A model generated the notes under the pieces. That model did no database searches, was not told the DNA's origin, and was given only the letters and a program-made list of their open reading frames with translations. A stretch of 64,000 nucleotides of DNA, from contig NC_089178.1 of NCBI RefSeq assembly GCF_947507565.1, forward strand, positions 682,001-746,000. Reading direction: 5' to 3'. Below are positions 1-11,048 of this stretch, in pieces (the first letter of the stretch is position 1; every line of letters starts with the position of its first letter). Source of the DNA: Oscarella lobularis (taxonomy: Eukaryota; Porifera; Homoscleromorpha; Homosclerophorida; Oscarellidae). Position numbers and translations under genes: made by a program.

Positions 1-13
1 GACATAAAACGTC

Positions 14-32
14 TACACTATGTCGTCACAAT
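14..32 (+). promoter_or_regulatory. conserved 19-bp upstream element, copy 1
   Basis: TACACTATGTCGTCACAAT ends 13 bp before the start codon of the first basic Ig/EGF paralogue and is repeated exactly before the other two. It contains an upstream ATG whose frame overlaps the main coding region out of frame. It may be a core-promoter or 5' UTR element; which of these is not decidable from sequence. Confidence 0.55.
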
Positions 33-45
33 TGTGTAGTTTGCC

Positions 46-1530
46 ATGCGTTATTGCACGTACCTCTTCGGCCTCTTCCTTTTACTCGTCGTTGCTCCAC
101 CTAGTGGTACGTAATTCCAGATGTAGAATTAGGATGAATTTCGAGGCGAATGTTCCAGTTAATGGTTGGAGCAGAAGAAGAAGAAGAAAATACAATTACC
201 TCGAGCATCGCGACCTGCCTAAAGGTTAGACGTTTTTAATTGATCCCTTAATTACGCGCATGTCTCGGCCAGGTTTTAGTCTCGAACTTCGTACAACGGC
301 AAAGAGAGATTTCATAAACACCAAGGACAAGTACTACAACAGATGTAAAGCAAAGGCCGACACTGACTATGGATACATTAAAAAAGCCGTATTCTCGTCT
401 TTCAATGGTGGACGTTGCAAATCTCCACGGATCAAACGGAAAAATAAAAGGCTAATTAAAAAAGCCGAGAGAAAGTGCACGTTTAAATGGACCCGAAGCC
501 ACCCCCTACTTTGGTTTTACTGCAAAATAGTAATCTTAGTCCAAAGAGAAAAGAAACGCGGAAAAACAGTGCGAGTGAACCCGCCACGCGAAGAAACATA
601 CAGATTAACCATACAAAAACGTAAGCCTCAAACACGCGATACATTTGATCATATACATATGTAATCCTACACGAAAAATTAAAATATAATTTATGGTTGT
701 TTCGTAGCACTCGGACAAATGGAGGGGGAAAAATATTGCATGTGGTATACAATAGTATTGAAGAAAATGAAAGGAGGACTAGAAGAAGAAATTGTTGTAA
801 AATCTCACTATAATCTATCGAAGATCAGTTGGGAGAAATCGGGAGCTACGTTTAGTATTCCACAAAGCCAAGCGACGAACTATGTGCTTCAATGCGAACG
901 CGCTTGCTTACCTTCAAACCGTGGCCTTCGCGCGATGATGTGGATATACCAGAAAAGGTCGAAGTTCGGCAGCTTTGACCGATGCAAATCAGCGTACAGA
1001 GTATGGCCCTTGCCTAAAGGAGTTAGGGTGAGGTACTCGCATAACGTGAAATCAAAACTCGATTTCGTTAACCGGTCACCGAAATTGAATGGCATATATT
1101 ACTGCGAGTCACTTAACCTGATAAAAACGCCGCCGTTTTACATAAAAATTGTTAACGACAGCGGGTGCAAATGGAATTGGAAAAAGTGCCACCGTTTTGC
1201 ACGCTGCATCAACAAACGCCGTCACCGCGGATTTTGGTGCCACTGTCGTCCAGGTTTCAGGGGCAACGGACGACTGTGCAAAAGTACTTTTCAGTATACG
1301 AGGGGTCTGCGCATGCATGCGGTGTACTGTTGTTTTCGTTAGAGTTGAAAACGGGAAAGAAAAGGAAACCGCGCAAACCGCGCAAACATTCTAAAAAAAT
1401 AAAATGGAAGCGCAAGAAAACGGGAAGGAAAAGAAAAAAAGGCCCAACAAAAAAGAAAAGGCGCAGATATTCTAAAAAAAGGAGAAGGAACCCCAAGGGC
1501 AAGAAGATTAGATGGGGCTTTGGTTGGTAG
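46..1530 (+). CDS. Lys/Arg-rich secreted Ig/EGF-like protein, paralogue 1 (no membrane anchor)
   Basis: Not a family I recognise. Five exons: 46-106, 159-224, 273-620, 708-1283, 1343-1530; internal junctions all phase 1; 412 aa. The first exon is a signal peptide (MRYCTYLFGLFLLLVV then APPSG). It is followed by an Arg-rich linker, a Cys-containing module of about 115 aa, an Ig-like module (Cys, WIY, then GIYYCES) and one EGF-like domain (six Cys, RPGFRGNGRLC). The last exon is 62 aa with more than half Lys/Arg and ends in a stop. Compared with the two downstream paralogues it lacks the second EGF, the transmembrane and the cytoplasmic exons, so it should be secreted. The upstream ATG at 21 opens an overlapping reading frame. 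The basic charge would suit binding to polyanions such as sulfated glycans (inference only). Confidence 0.75.
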
Positions 1531-1696
1531 CTTTGTGTTACATGAGAGGTCAGGTCACGTCAGGTTTTTTGCGGAAAAAATAAGCCAAGTAGCGTGGTTA
1601 GGCAGTGTATTGAAAGAAAAATAAAAAAAAATAAATTTATCTGTCAACCCTCGCTCAATTAGGGGATACTTGTATGCGGGGTGTATTGATATCGTC

Positions 1697-1715
1697 TACA
1701 CTATGTCGTCACAAT
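1697..1715 (+). promoter_or_regulatory. conserved 19-bp upstream element, copy 2
   Basis: Identical to the element at 14-32 and ends 10 bp before the start codon of paralogue 2. Its internal ATG again overlaps the main start in another frame. Confidence 0.55.
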
Positions 1716-1725
1716 CTAGTTTGCC

Positions 1726-4085
1726 ATGCGTTATTGCACGTACCTCTTCGGTCTCGCCTTCCTTTTACTATTTTTTGCTCCACCTAGTGGTATGTAATTC
1801 CAGATGTAGAATTAGGATGAATTTCGAGGCGAATGTTCCAGTTAGTTGGAGCAGAAGAAGAAGAAGCAAATACAAATACCTCGAGCATAAGGAATTGCCT
1901 AAAGGTCTATAATAATTAATTGACAAAATGTCACTGTTCTGATTGATTTACATTTTCGGCCAGGTTTTAGTCTCAGACTTCGTACAACGGCAAAAAAAGG
2001 CTCCATAAACACGAATAAGAAATACTACAACAGATGTAAAGCAAAGGCCGACACTGACTATGGGCTCATCAAAAAGGCCGTATTCTCGTCTTTCAATTGC
2101 GGACATTGCAGAAATCGGTGGATCAAATGGACAAATAAAAAAGCCGGGCTAATGAAAAAAGCCGAGAGAAAGTGCACGTTTAGATGGACCCGAAGCCATC
2201 CCCTACTTTGGTTTTACTGCAAAATAGTAATCCTAGTCAAAAGAGAAAAGAAACGCGGAAAAACAGTGCGAGTGAACCCCCCACGCGAAGAAACATACAG
2301 ATTAACCATAAAACGAAGTAAGCCTAATCAGCCAATATCTGATCTAACATATGTAAGTGTCTATATATTGAATTTGCAAAACTAGATAGACGGGGGAGGG
2401 GGTAGCGTTACAAAGATAAAGAGGCAAAAATTAAAGCGTTTAATTCATTATTTGTATACGTCTCACAGGACCAGGACTAATTGAGCCAAAAAAAAGCTGC
2501 AAATGGTTTACTCTGCTATTCAAAAAGAAACGAAAGATTGCCTCAAAATCTTTGTTATTGGATCGCGATTGGCTAAAATCAGGAGCTCGCTTTACCCTTC
2601 CAAAAAGCAAACTGAGGGACTATTCGCTTCGATGCAGACGCGCCTGCCTACCATCAGACCGCGGCCTCGTTCATCCCATGAAGTGGATATACCAGAAAAG
2701 GTCAAAATTGAACTACGGCGTTAACCGATACGATCCGCTATACAAAGTATGGCCCTTGCCCAACGGCGTTCGGGTCAAGAAAGAGTCCGTTTTGGACTCG
2801 ACTCTCGAATTCGTTAACCAGTTACCGATGGGAATTTACTACTGCGAGTCGATTGACCTTCTCAGAACGCCACCGTTTCACATTAGAATTGAGGACGACA
2901 GCGGGTGCAAATGGAATAAAAAAAAATGCCGCGCTAATTCGCGCTGCATTGACAAACGACCTGGATTTGCGTGCCGATGCAATCCAGGCTTACAGGGCGA
3001 CGGAAAGAAACAGTGCAAAGGTATTCTCATGTTAGCACGAGTGTATGCAGTCTGTATGCAGGGTACCTTGGTATATTCAGATATTGACGAATGCAAAGTC
3101 CGGTTGGCCAAGTGTCCGAAGCACAGTCGGTGCGAGAACAATTTTGGTAGTTATAGTTGCAACTGCGTTCGGGGATATGTATACAATAGAAAAAGGAAAC
3201 GGTGTCAACGTAGAGGTAAATGGTGTTTTGTCTTCTGAAACGCACCTTATAATGTTCATTCGTCGAAGGGTTGAAAAAGAAGGTTGGAAGGAGAAGAAAG
3301 ACCGAGAGAAGGAAGATTGCTAGAAGAGGAAAGGCAAAGAAAAAGACGATTGCTAAGAGAAGAAAGTCTAAGAAAAGACAAAAAGCCAGTCAGAAAAAAG
3401 GAAGACAAAAGATTGCGAATCCTAGGAAGAAAGGTGCAAACCTGCGCGAACACAAAAGAAAGAAAGAAAAAAAACAGCGCAAAAATCACAACAAAAAGCG
3501 AAAGCACTCCAAAAAGACTCCTAAACAAACGAAGACAACGAACCAAACAAAAACATCAACAAAACACGAACAAGCAACAGGTAATCAAAAGACAACTATA
3601 GATCAGCTACACCAGAAGACAAAAGACAACTCAAAGGTACGGGGGGTACTAATGGCAAAAAAATTGTGTGATATTATGACCTAGTCGAAGAGCGTTACAA
3701 AATCAAAAAAAAGTAGGCTTGAGTGCAATAAAATGCAAAGAGCGCCGAATAATAACTGTTAAACGCAGGCATACCCAAAGGCGGAATCATAGCCGGTGCG
3801 GTCATCGGAGCGGTGACAGCTGGTCTGCTTATCACCGCTGCAATTTGGTACTGGCGTAGATCTCGATTTCGACCTAAAGAGCGACGTCGCGGGAGACGAA
3901 GAAGGTATGCTACAAATTCGCTTACAGATAAATTTCTGATTCGTTACATTGTGTGAAGTAACAAGACGAATAAGACCAAGGACGACGCGGTCATTGCCTC
4001 ACCGAAAAAAAATCTAAAAAATAGTACCGGTAGAAAGAAAATTTCCAAGTCAAAAATTTCCAAGTCAAAACAACCCTCAATATAA
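1726..4085 (+). CDS. Lys/Arg-rich single-pass Ig/EGF-like protein, paralogue 2
   Basis: Eight exons fit: 1726-1789, 1842-1904, 1964-2317, 2469-3020, 3081-3215, 3269-3580, 3769-3904, 3959-4085; 580 aa. The signal peptide (MRYCTYLFGLAFLLLFFA) and Cys module closely match paralogue 1. The Ig-like module has GIYYCESIDL. Two EGF domains follow; the second is a calcium-binding type (DIDEC, then NNFGSYSCNC). Exon 6 is about 100 aa of almost continuous Lys/Arg with few hydrophobics. Exon 7 encodes a membrane helix (GGIIAGAVIGAVTAGLLITA, then AIWYW) followed by an Arg-rich stop-transfer segment, and exon 8 is a short basic tail. The predicted topology is type I, with a very basic stalk outside the cell. 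The repertoire differs from paralogue 1 by three extra exons. Function is unknown. Confidence 0.8.
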
Positions 4086-4309
4086 ACAGTTGATCCTAGT
4101 TCAGTCTTTTGTAAAAGAATAACCAGTAAAAAGTTTATGGCACCCGACAGACAGGGTCGAGCAAAAATTTTGGAAGCAGAGAAAGCCTGTTGTAGGACTT
4201 CTATACCGCGGCTACCGTACAAAACGCCTAGTTACAAACATCCACGGTAAACGGGGTCACTTGGCCTAGCTAACAAGAATCCGAGTCATCATTCGACTCG
4301 AATCCGCAG

Positions 4310-4389
4310 GGTGCACTGGCACTGGGACCAGGTGCGAGTAAAATGTAAGGGTGCACTGGCACTGGGACCAGGTGCGAGTAAAATGTAAG
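4310..4389. repeat. exact 40-bp tandem duplication
   Basis: Two adjacent identical copies, 4310-4349 and 4350-4389, each beginning GGTGCACTGGCACTGGGACC and ending AAAATGTAAG. It lies between paralogues 2 and 3 and has no coding content in either direction that I can support. Confidence 0.9.
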
Positions 4390-4773
4390 CTCGGCGTCAG
4401 AAGCTCTACGAGAGTTGGCAGGACGGTGAGGAGCAGACGCGCAACGACTCACGCGTCGATCGCTGTTCGGGACTGTCGTCTTGTGTCGTATAACTGTATT
4501 CGGCTTCAGGAGGGCTCGAGAAGACTGCGAGAACGCTCGCGAGACGTGTAGCTAGTTAGGCAGATTTGCGCATGTGTCAGATCACGGATGTCGCTACAAT
4601 CCGTGGTCAGATTTGCGCGCGCGAACTTCTCGCTGGACGCTGGTGGCCTTCTGATTGCGATAGCGGCCGAGGCTATAAGCTGTTATGATAAACCTATCAC
4701 CACAAATTGAACTTTACGGCCTGTGGCGTACAGTAGTCTATGCAGGTCTATGTATGTAGTCTATGTACGACTT

Positions 4774-4792
4774 TACACTATGTCGTCACAAT
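4774..4792 (+). promoter_or_regulatory. conserved 19-bp upstream element, copy 3
   Basis: Identical to the elements at 14-32 and 1697-1715, 19 bp before the start codon of paralogue 3. Here its ATG gives only a four-codon upstream frame (MSSQ, stop). Confidence 0.55.
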
Positions 4793-4811
4793 AAATAAAA
4801 AATAGTGTGCC

Positions 4812-6772
4812 ATGGGTCACACTTACCTTTTTGGCTTTTTCTTCATCTTATTCTTCGCTGCCGCCAGTGGTAAACAACACGTCTTCAGGCATCACAAGCT
4901 TCCCAAAGGTTTCATTAGCCATTGTGCGAGTCATGTTCTAATTTGTTTCTGCAAGGTTTTAGCCTAGAACTTAGGACATCATTAAAAGCGAAACACGTGA
5001 AATCCTCAAAATCATACTTCAACACTTGCAAAGGAAAAGCCAACCCTTACTACGGACGCCTTTACCATGCAATTTTCTCAATGGTCAATGGGGGTCGCTG
5101 TTCGAGGCTCATTGTTTATAAGCCTAGAGGAAAACCAAGAAAAGTCAGCCCAACGACAATGGTTAAGAGGACGTGCGAGTTTACTTATTCGCGGCGCCGC
5201 CCCCTGCTTTTTTTCAACTGCAAAATGATAATCTTAATCAAGAGAACAGTGAGACGCGGAAAAATTGTGAGAGTTCAACCGCCACGCAAAAAAACGTACA
5301 CCCTGAAACTTATACGACGTAAGCCTCTAATGATCAATATTTCCCAAGTTAAAACTAAATGACTACATACATATGATTCATTTTATTGCTTTGTATGTGT
5401 TGCAGGACTTCGATTCATGGAGGCAAGCGCTCGTTGCAAGTGGTATACTCAAGTAGTGACAAGAACAAAGGGAAGGGAAAAACCCGTTGCCTCGAGATCT
5501 CTATCTACAAGTCGCCATTGGAAAAAGTCTTACGCTAAGTTTACTATTCCAGGCAGCAAAGTGAGAGACTATTCGCTTCGATGCAAACGCACTTGTTTAC
5601 AGAAAAACAAAGAACTATATCCAATCAAATGGATATACCACAGGAAGGCGCGACTCCTGAGCCGACTCGATATAGCGTACAAAACAGAATCGTTGCCAAG
5701 GGGCGTTATAGTCAAGGACGAGTCCGGGGCGGAATCGAACCTCGAATTCATTTCCTTATCATCAAAACTAACCGGCCTCTATTATTGCGAGTCAATTGAC
5801 CTGATAAAATCGCCACCGCTTTTTATAACTATTGCGGACGACAACGGGTGCAAATGGTTCAAGAAATGGGAAAAGAGGTGCCACGTTAATGCGCACTGCG
5901 TCGACAAACGCTACGGATTCGCGTGCCGATGCCGTCCAGGTTTTAGGGGCGACGGAAAGAAGCAATGCGAAGGTAATTGTCAATAATGTGTGGTGCGCAC
6001 CTGCTTTTTTCTCAAGACATTGACGAGTGCAAAATTGGTTCGGCCAAGTGTCCAAAGCACGGTCGGTGTACCAATACCTTTGGTGGGTATCGTTGCACAT
6101 GCGTTGATGGATACAAGTTCCAAAAAACAACCAAAACGTGTCAAAGTATAAATTGCATGCATGTGATAGATAGCCTTTTGAACGCACCTCATCAGTAACT
6201 GATTTTTCTTATCATAGAGTTGAACAAGAAAAGTGCCGCTGCAGAGAGAAAAGAGGCTGAGAAAAGAGAAGAAGCCAGTCAGAAAAGGGAAAGGCAAAAG
6301 TTGATCAATATGATTCGGAGTTACAAAAAGAAGGAACAGCACCACGAGCATTCTAATCAGACGGCTGAAAAGTCGCAGCAAGTCGACCGGAAGAGAACAG
6401 CAAAATCGCAAGTCGACCGTAAGACAACAGCAAAATCAAAGAAAGGTAAGCCTACAAACAATACAAAACTGCAAAAAAGTAACTCGTAAATGTAGGCGGG
6501 TCTACCGGCGCAATCGTCGCTGGTTCCGTTATCGGAGCAGTGATCGCTTGTCTACTTATCACCGCTGCAACTTGGTACTCGCTTAGATCTCGACGTCGAC
6601 AAAAAAGCCGACAACAAAGGTACATTTCCTACAAATTCGCCTAAACGTTATTTCATTATGAGCATCTGTTGCATCGTGAAGAAAAAAGATAAAGACAAAA
6701 GACGACGCGGTCACCGCCAAATCGAAGTCGAAAAAACAGAAGAAAAAGCCACGTGAGAAATCTAGAAAATAA
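4812..6772 (+). CDS. Lys/Arg-rich single-pass Ig/EGF-like protein, paralogue 3
   Basis: Seven exons: 4812-4908, 4956-5318, 5406-5972, 6017-6145, 6218-6445, 6496-6619, 6682-6772; 532 aa. The signal peptide is MGHTYLFGFFFILFFAAASG. The first two exons of the paralogues are fused here, so one intron is absent, and the Arg-rich linker is replaced by a short His/Lys stretch. The Cys module, Ig-like module (GLYYCESIDL), first EGF, calcium-binding EGF (DIDEC, then NTFGGYRCTC), Lys/Glu/Gln stalk, membrane helix (AIVAGSVIGAVIACLLITAA) and short basic cytoplasmic tail follow in the same order as paralogue 2. The stalk is less basic and more Gln/Glu-rich. Conserved phase-1 introns support domain-wise exon shuffling. 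Role unknown. Confidence 0.8.
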
Positions 6773-6926
6773 TACAATGAAGATTTTTTCTACGTACAAA
6801 CCCAATAAACAGCTATTTCACCAATCCTATTAAAGAAATTTTGTAGAACGTCAAAAGTAGCATCATGTTAAAGATAAACATATACACATGCCTATATGTG
6901 GTACCAAAATCCCAGCTGTTGAGCTT

Positions 6927-9900
6927 CTATACTGATGAAACGGCGAATGCGACAGGCCGCGACCGTTCTGCTTCCACATTCGCATCGTCCCTTGCTTCTT
7001 TCTTATCGGATCTGGAAAGAGGCTTGATGCTGATGTCTCTCGTCGCTCGGAATTCGCCACAGTTATTCAAGTGCTCGTTCTCCAGTCGAAAGAAGTTCCA
7101 AACGAATCGCCTATACGAAGGCGAATACACAAAGACAAATTGAATTGATTTTTTTCTTTTTGTACCTGATTAGTTCTAATACGCTGACGAGCCCGCCAAG
7201 CAATTCGGTTCTAAATCGGTCAGCATCCGTTTGAAAAACGGTAACTTTGAGTATCCAGAGCAGACGCAAAATAGCATCTTCTACAATAGCAACGTAATAA
7301 AGAGCCTAGTACACCAATAAAAATTTTCAGCAAATAGCGAAGACTTAATTAGACACCTTAAGACGGTAAATGAGTTCTTCACGCAGAAAGCCGTATTTTG
7401 CTTTCATCAGACCCCAATCCATGACCAAGTCCCAGTACAATTTATAAACAAACACAATGACAAACGAAACGATCCACGCGTAGAAGAAGGGGCCAGTTTG
7501 AGGAGCCCCACCGGTTTCTTCTCGGAAAGTTTTTATTTAGTCCTAGCTAAAACATATCTGAACGATCCTTTCTTTACCTTTGTAATGGTGATAGAGTGCG
7601 GAAAAGATTACTTCCACAACTCCAGTTAAATATTTTCCGGCGTTGACGGCGTGCGGAAAGAATTTCCTCGTGTCATTGTAACGACGTACGCACTGAGCAA
7701 AACGAAACCAAGACGGCAAACCGGCCAAAAGCGGTCGAATGCCGTTACCAACGCTAGTGCAAATTGTGCAGTTTTGATCTCCTGAATGTGCATATCGCCA
7801 GTGAAATTGAATAAATTAATACGTACCTGGATCCTTATCCCACATATGAATGAAGAAGCAGACGGTGAAGTAGAAGTCGAGAAGAACGCCACCCATGCTG
7901 GTCCATTGATCAGCGAGCCAGAAATCGGGGAAGTTGACCGAATAGAACGGAGCGCAGACAATTCGTCGCTAGAGAAGAGACAAGTGACATAAATATAAAA
8001 AGGCGTTTAATACGAAAATACTCTAGATACGAGCAATACAGTCAATAGTAGAAGTCGGGTCTGTCAAGCCTTACTTCTAAACGGTAAGCTACTGCGTAGT
8101 ATTGGTCCCATGCACGTAAACCCGCATAACACTGACTTTCTTACAAAGATTTTAAGAAACCACTTTCGAGAAGAATACTGCAGTATTTTGATAGGATTCA
8201 GCGCGTACAGTAGGTAAATAACCCAAACCGCAATTGGCCACAAGAACGCGAATTTTCCACTCCAGCATTGGCACGTCACAAAGAAACCAATTAGGCACGT
8301 CAACCACGTAACAAACATAAAGGTTCCGATCTAGACAGAGTAACAAAGCGTAGGCCAAGACAGCCCTCTCGCAATTAATCAATATCCTTACGCCCATCAG
8401 TTGATAAGCTGTGAGGTGATCGCGAGGATTGACTTCGAATATTAGCACGTGATTCACGCCTCTCATGCGCCAGCCCAGAGTATTCACCCCGATGAGAGTG
8501 ATAATCAAGGCGACGTAAAGCGATCCTCGAAACATCTTCACTGCCGAAACCCGAACCCAATCACCTAAAGGGACATAGAAGAAAATAAAAATTTCCAAAA
8601 CGTTAATTACCTGATATGCAGTTTTCATTTCCGTAGCTTTCGTTTCCAAAGCTTTGATTCCCAAAGCTTCCGTTAGATGCGTACAGCGTGTAGTTGCGTA
8701 TCGAATAGTCAGTTTTGCAGCTAACTGGAGACTGAAAATTTGCAAGAAAAACGCCTAGGGCAATTCTCATAATTCTACGTAAGGCTGGCGACAACGTTTC
8801 TTACCAACTAAAACCGCTACAACAATCAGCACCGTTGACATGCCCACGTTGAGCCCCAGAAAAAACGTTGAAGAGTGCGACACCTGAGATCGATTTATAG
8901 ACAAATAAGCATGCATTGGAAAACGAACTCTATCGCTCTCAAGCGCCGGAACTCGAAGGCGATTCATTGCACGTCGTCGATTGCCGCCTTCTAAAGTTTC
9001 AATAGACACCGTCTAAATGTTCGGAGAGTAACAAACGCAACGCGTCGAAAAGGCAACTCTTTACTTCGACTTGAAGAATTAGGTTGTCGATTTCTACCGA
9101 TGTCACAAAATAGCTGTTCATGATTACCGAGAGATGAAACGTTAGGCCAGTAGATGTTCTCCATTCCTGTAGGATAAAGTATCTATGTTGGAGTAATGAA
9201 CGAGAATCGTCTATATCTTTCTTTGCCTTGTCATGTTTCTTCAGAATCTTTCTAAAGCCTTCACGATTCAACACCTAGATAATAAATAATAATAATAATA
9301 ATACTAATAGATAATCATATGCTCATTGGAATCTGTTTCTTAATTAGATGGTTAATTAACCTGGTATTGCTGGAGAAGGATGAGATCAAGGTAAAATTCG
9401 CTAAAGGCCAGTTTGAGTGCTTTCAGTCGACTCGTGACGTGGCTCTTGGTAATTCGCGTTCTATTGTGCTTTGGATGAGCCCGCTTGACGCTTTTCGTCT
9501 TTTCTCCCCCTTTTCCGACTTTCACTGCATTTGACCACAAGTCCATGGCTTCCTCATGGGTGATCCTCACTTCTTGGTGTCCGGAAAGGGACAATCTCTT
9601 CAATTTTTCCGCTTCTGATTTGAGAGTAGCAAATTTCGATTTTGACATTAACTCGCGAGCTAAATAAATAAATAAACAAATAATTAAATAAATTCTGCCT
9701 AAAATCTCGCTTTCACCTTTAAAAAATTTTTCCACCTTGTCCAACTCTAGTTTTATTTCGTTCATATAGTCCTTTTCTACTTCCTCAAAATACTCCTCGT
9801 AAGCTGCACCCAACAGTAAAAATAGTGAGGGTGGATCGTGTCACAAACACCACCCAAGCTCCCGCGTTGAAGACAAGTAGCGAGTCTCTCGTTTTTCTAC

Positions 9901-10088
9901 TTACCCTGGACGTCGCCTTGAGACGGCGAGCTGTCCTGTGCAGCGTATATCAGCTCTCTCAGTCGCTAGGAGAGACAATTCCACATTTTCGCCTTTCTCA
10001 CTGCGTCCAGCGGATTTACTCCGTATGCGATGTATTGCTTTCGCCATTCGGGCGTCAAGTGGGCCTGTAGGCGACGATTGAACTTCAT
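6927..10088 (-). CDS. XPR1: XPR1/SYG1-type phosphate exporter (SPX + EXS)
   Basis: Exports inorganic phosphate across the plasma membrane; the N-terminal SPX domain senses inositol pyrophosphates (family knowledge). Fourteen exons fit, from 10020-10088 ([20 protein letters not shown], the SPX start) to 6927-7110. The SPX core includes [10 protein letters not shown] and [15 protein letters not shown]. The EXS half follows with several membrane segments, [43 protein letters not shown] and the C-terminal [20 protein letters not shown]. Length is about 756 aa against roughly 700 in vertebrates. The excess is partly at 9167-9226, which stays open but may be an unrecognised intron with a GC donor. 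An Asn/Gly/Ser-rich stretch (exon 8611-8754) occupies a lumenal loop. The start was chosen because it gives the canonical SPX N-terminus. Confidence 0.93.
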
Positions 10089-10484
10089 AGGAAACGTTCA
10101 AACACGCTGGACGCTACGCTTTGGTCAAAATTGTCCCGGACTGAAGCTCCCGTCAGTAGAATCTGGTAGAAGTGCGTAGATGGCAGTGTAGGCGATCTAG
10201 TATCCGTGTGTGTGGTGGACTGATTTTCTGGAGAAGTGCACGAACACGCTCCTTATCTTTCATTCTAAAAAAATAAATTTGCTAAATTTCCTGGGAGCTG
10301 CAGGCCTACGGTAGCGCGTAGCATTGCACCTCTTCACAAAAATATGTATGCATAGCCAAATCTCAGGACCAAATCTAAAATCAGTGCCAGATTGCATAAG
10401 CTTTTGCGGTTTCTGCTTCGTGTGTAGTCAGCTGGCCGGACGCCAAGGAAAACTAATGGGCCAATCACGGGCTTGAATTACCGC

Positions 10485-10496
10485 GGGGACTTCCCC
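10485..10496. promoter_or_regulatory. κB-like site GGGGACTTCCCC
   Basis: The 12-bp sequence fits the NF-κB/Rel consensus GGGRNNYYCC. It lies in the divergent interval between XPR1 and the gene at 11049. No binding evidence; a chance match is possible. Confidence 0.35.
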
Positions 10497-10795
10497 CCGA
10501 ACACAAAACAAAGCTCCCGTCGGGGCCGCCGAGCTGCATTCGCTCACCAAGTGGCATGAAAAGTTCCTTTAGAATAACTGCATCAACGACAGATTTTGTT
10601 TCGAAGTCGCATTGGTGGATTTTGACTCGGCGCGTTTTTCGATGGCGGACGAAGTGATGCTTCACCCTGAGAAGCCGGAAGCAAAAGTGCCGACTATTGC
10701 GTCGGACAAAAACGACGAGAACGGAGGTGATTTGAGCCGCATTAGATACCCGTAGTTGTGGCGTAGGTAGTCCCTTGGCACCCTTTTTCAGGTTC

Positions 10796-10966
10796 GGGGA
10801 CCGTCGTTGTCCCCGTAAACTAATTAATCTGATAAGGCGTATTGACGTTTGCATAACTGTTCGGGTACGGTCCCCCGGACCAGCGCGCGCCCGTCGTTAA
10901 CACACCGACGTGATGCTGAGGGACTGGACGTGGATCTGAGCGCGGGACGGTCCCCGAACGGTCCCC
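10796..10966. promoter_or_regulatory. cluster of four ACGGTCCCC motifs
   Basis: The nonamer occurs at 10867-10875, 10947-10955 and 10958-10966, and inverted at 10796-10804. All lie within 260 bp of the start codon at 11049, and a TATTTAAG box follows at 10975. The repetition suggests a transcription-factor site array for the downstream gene. Confidence 0.45.
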
Positions 10967-11048
10967 TAGATCTGTATTTAAGCAGTTAGCTGCAGCAGAG
11001 CTGTAAAAATTTTTTCGCTGTCTCCCATGCCACCATACTCCCGAAACA

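Larger units (their letters stand above)
4086..4811. other. intergenic region between paralogues 2 and 3
   Basis: No gene seen. It holds a 40-bp tandem duplication (4310-4389) and the third copy of the 19-bp upstream element (4774-4792). No remnant of a fourth paralogue was recognised. Confidence 0.6.
10089..11048. other. intergenic region upstream of XPR1 and an orphan gene
   Basis: No convincing gene. A short plus-strand frame from 10642 (MADEVMLHPEKPEAKVPTIA...) ends after about 37 codons and could be an unconnected first exon. The region carries a κB-like site and four ACGGTCCCC motifs, listed separately, and a TATTTAAG box (10975-10982) 66 bp before the ATG at 11049. Confidence 0.5.

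Noticed and set aside
10642-10758. small plus-strand frame MADEVMLHPEKPEAK...
   Set aside because: Good start context, but it ends after about 37 codons and no downstream exon could be linked; mentioned only within the intergenic entry.
10465-10854. 129-codon minus-strand frame upstream of the orphan gene
   Set aside because: No domain, no splice or promoter context, and it overlaps the motif cluster.
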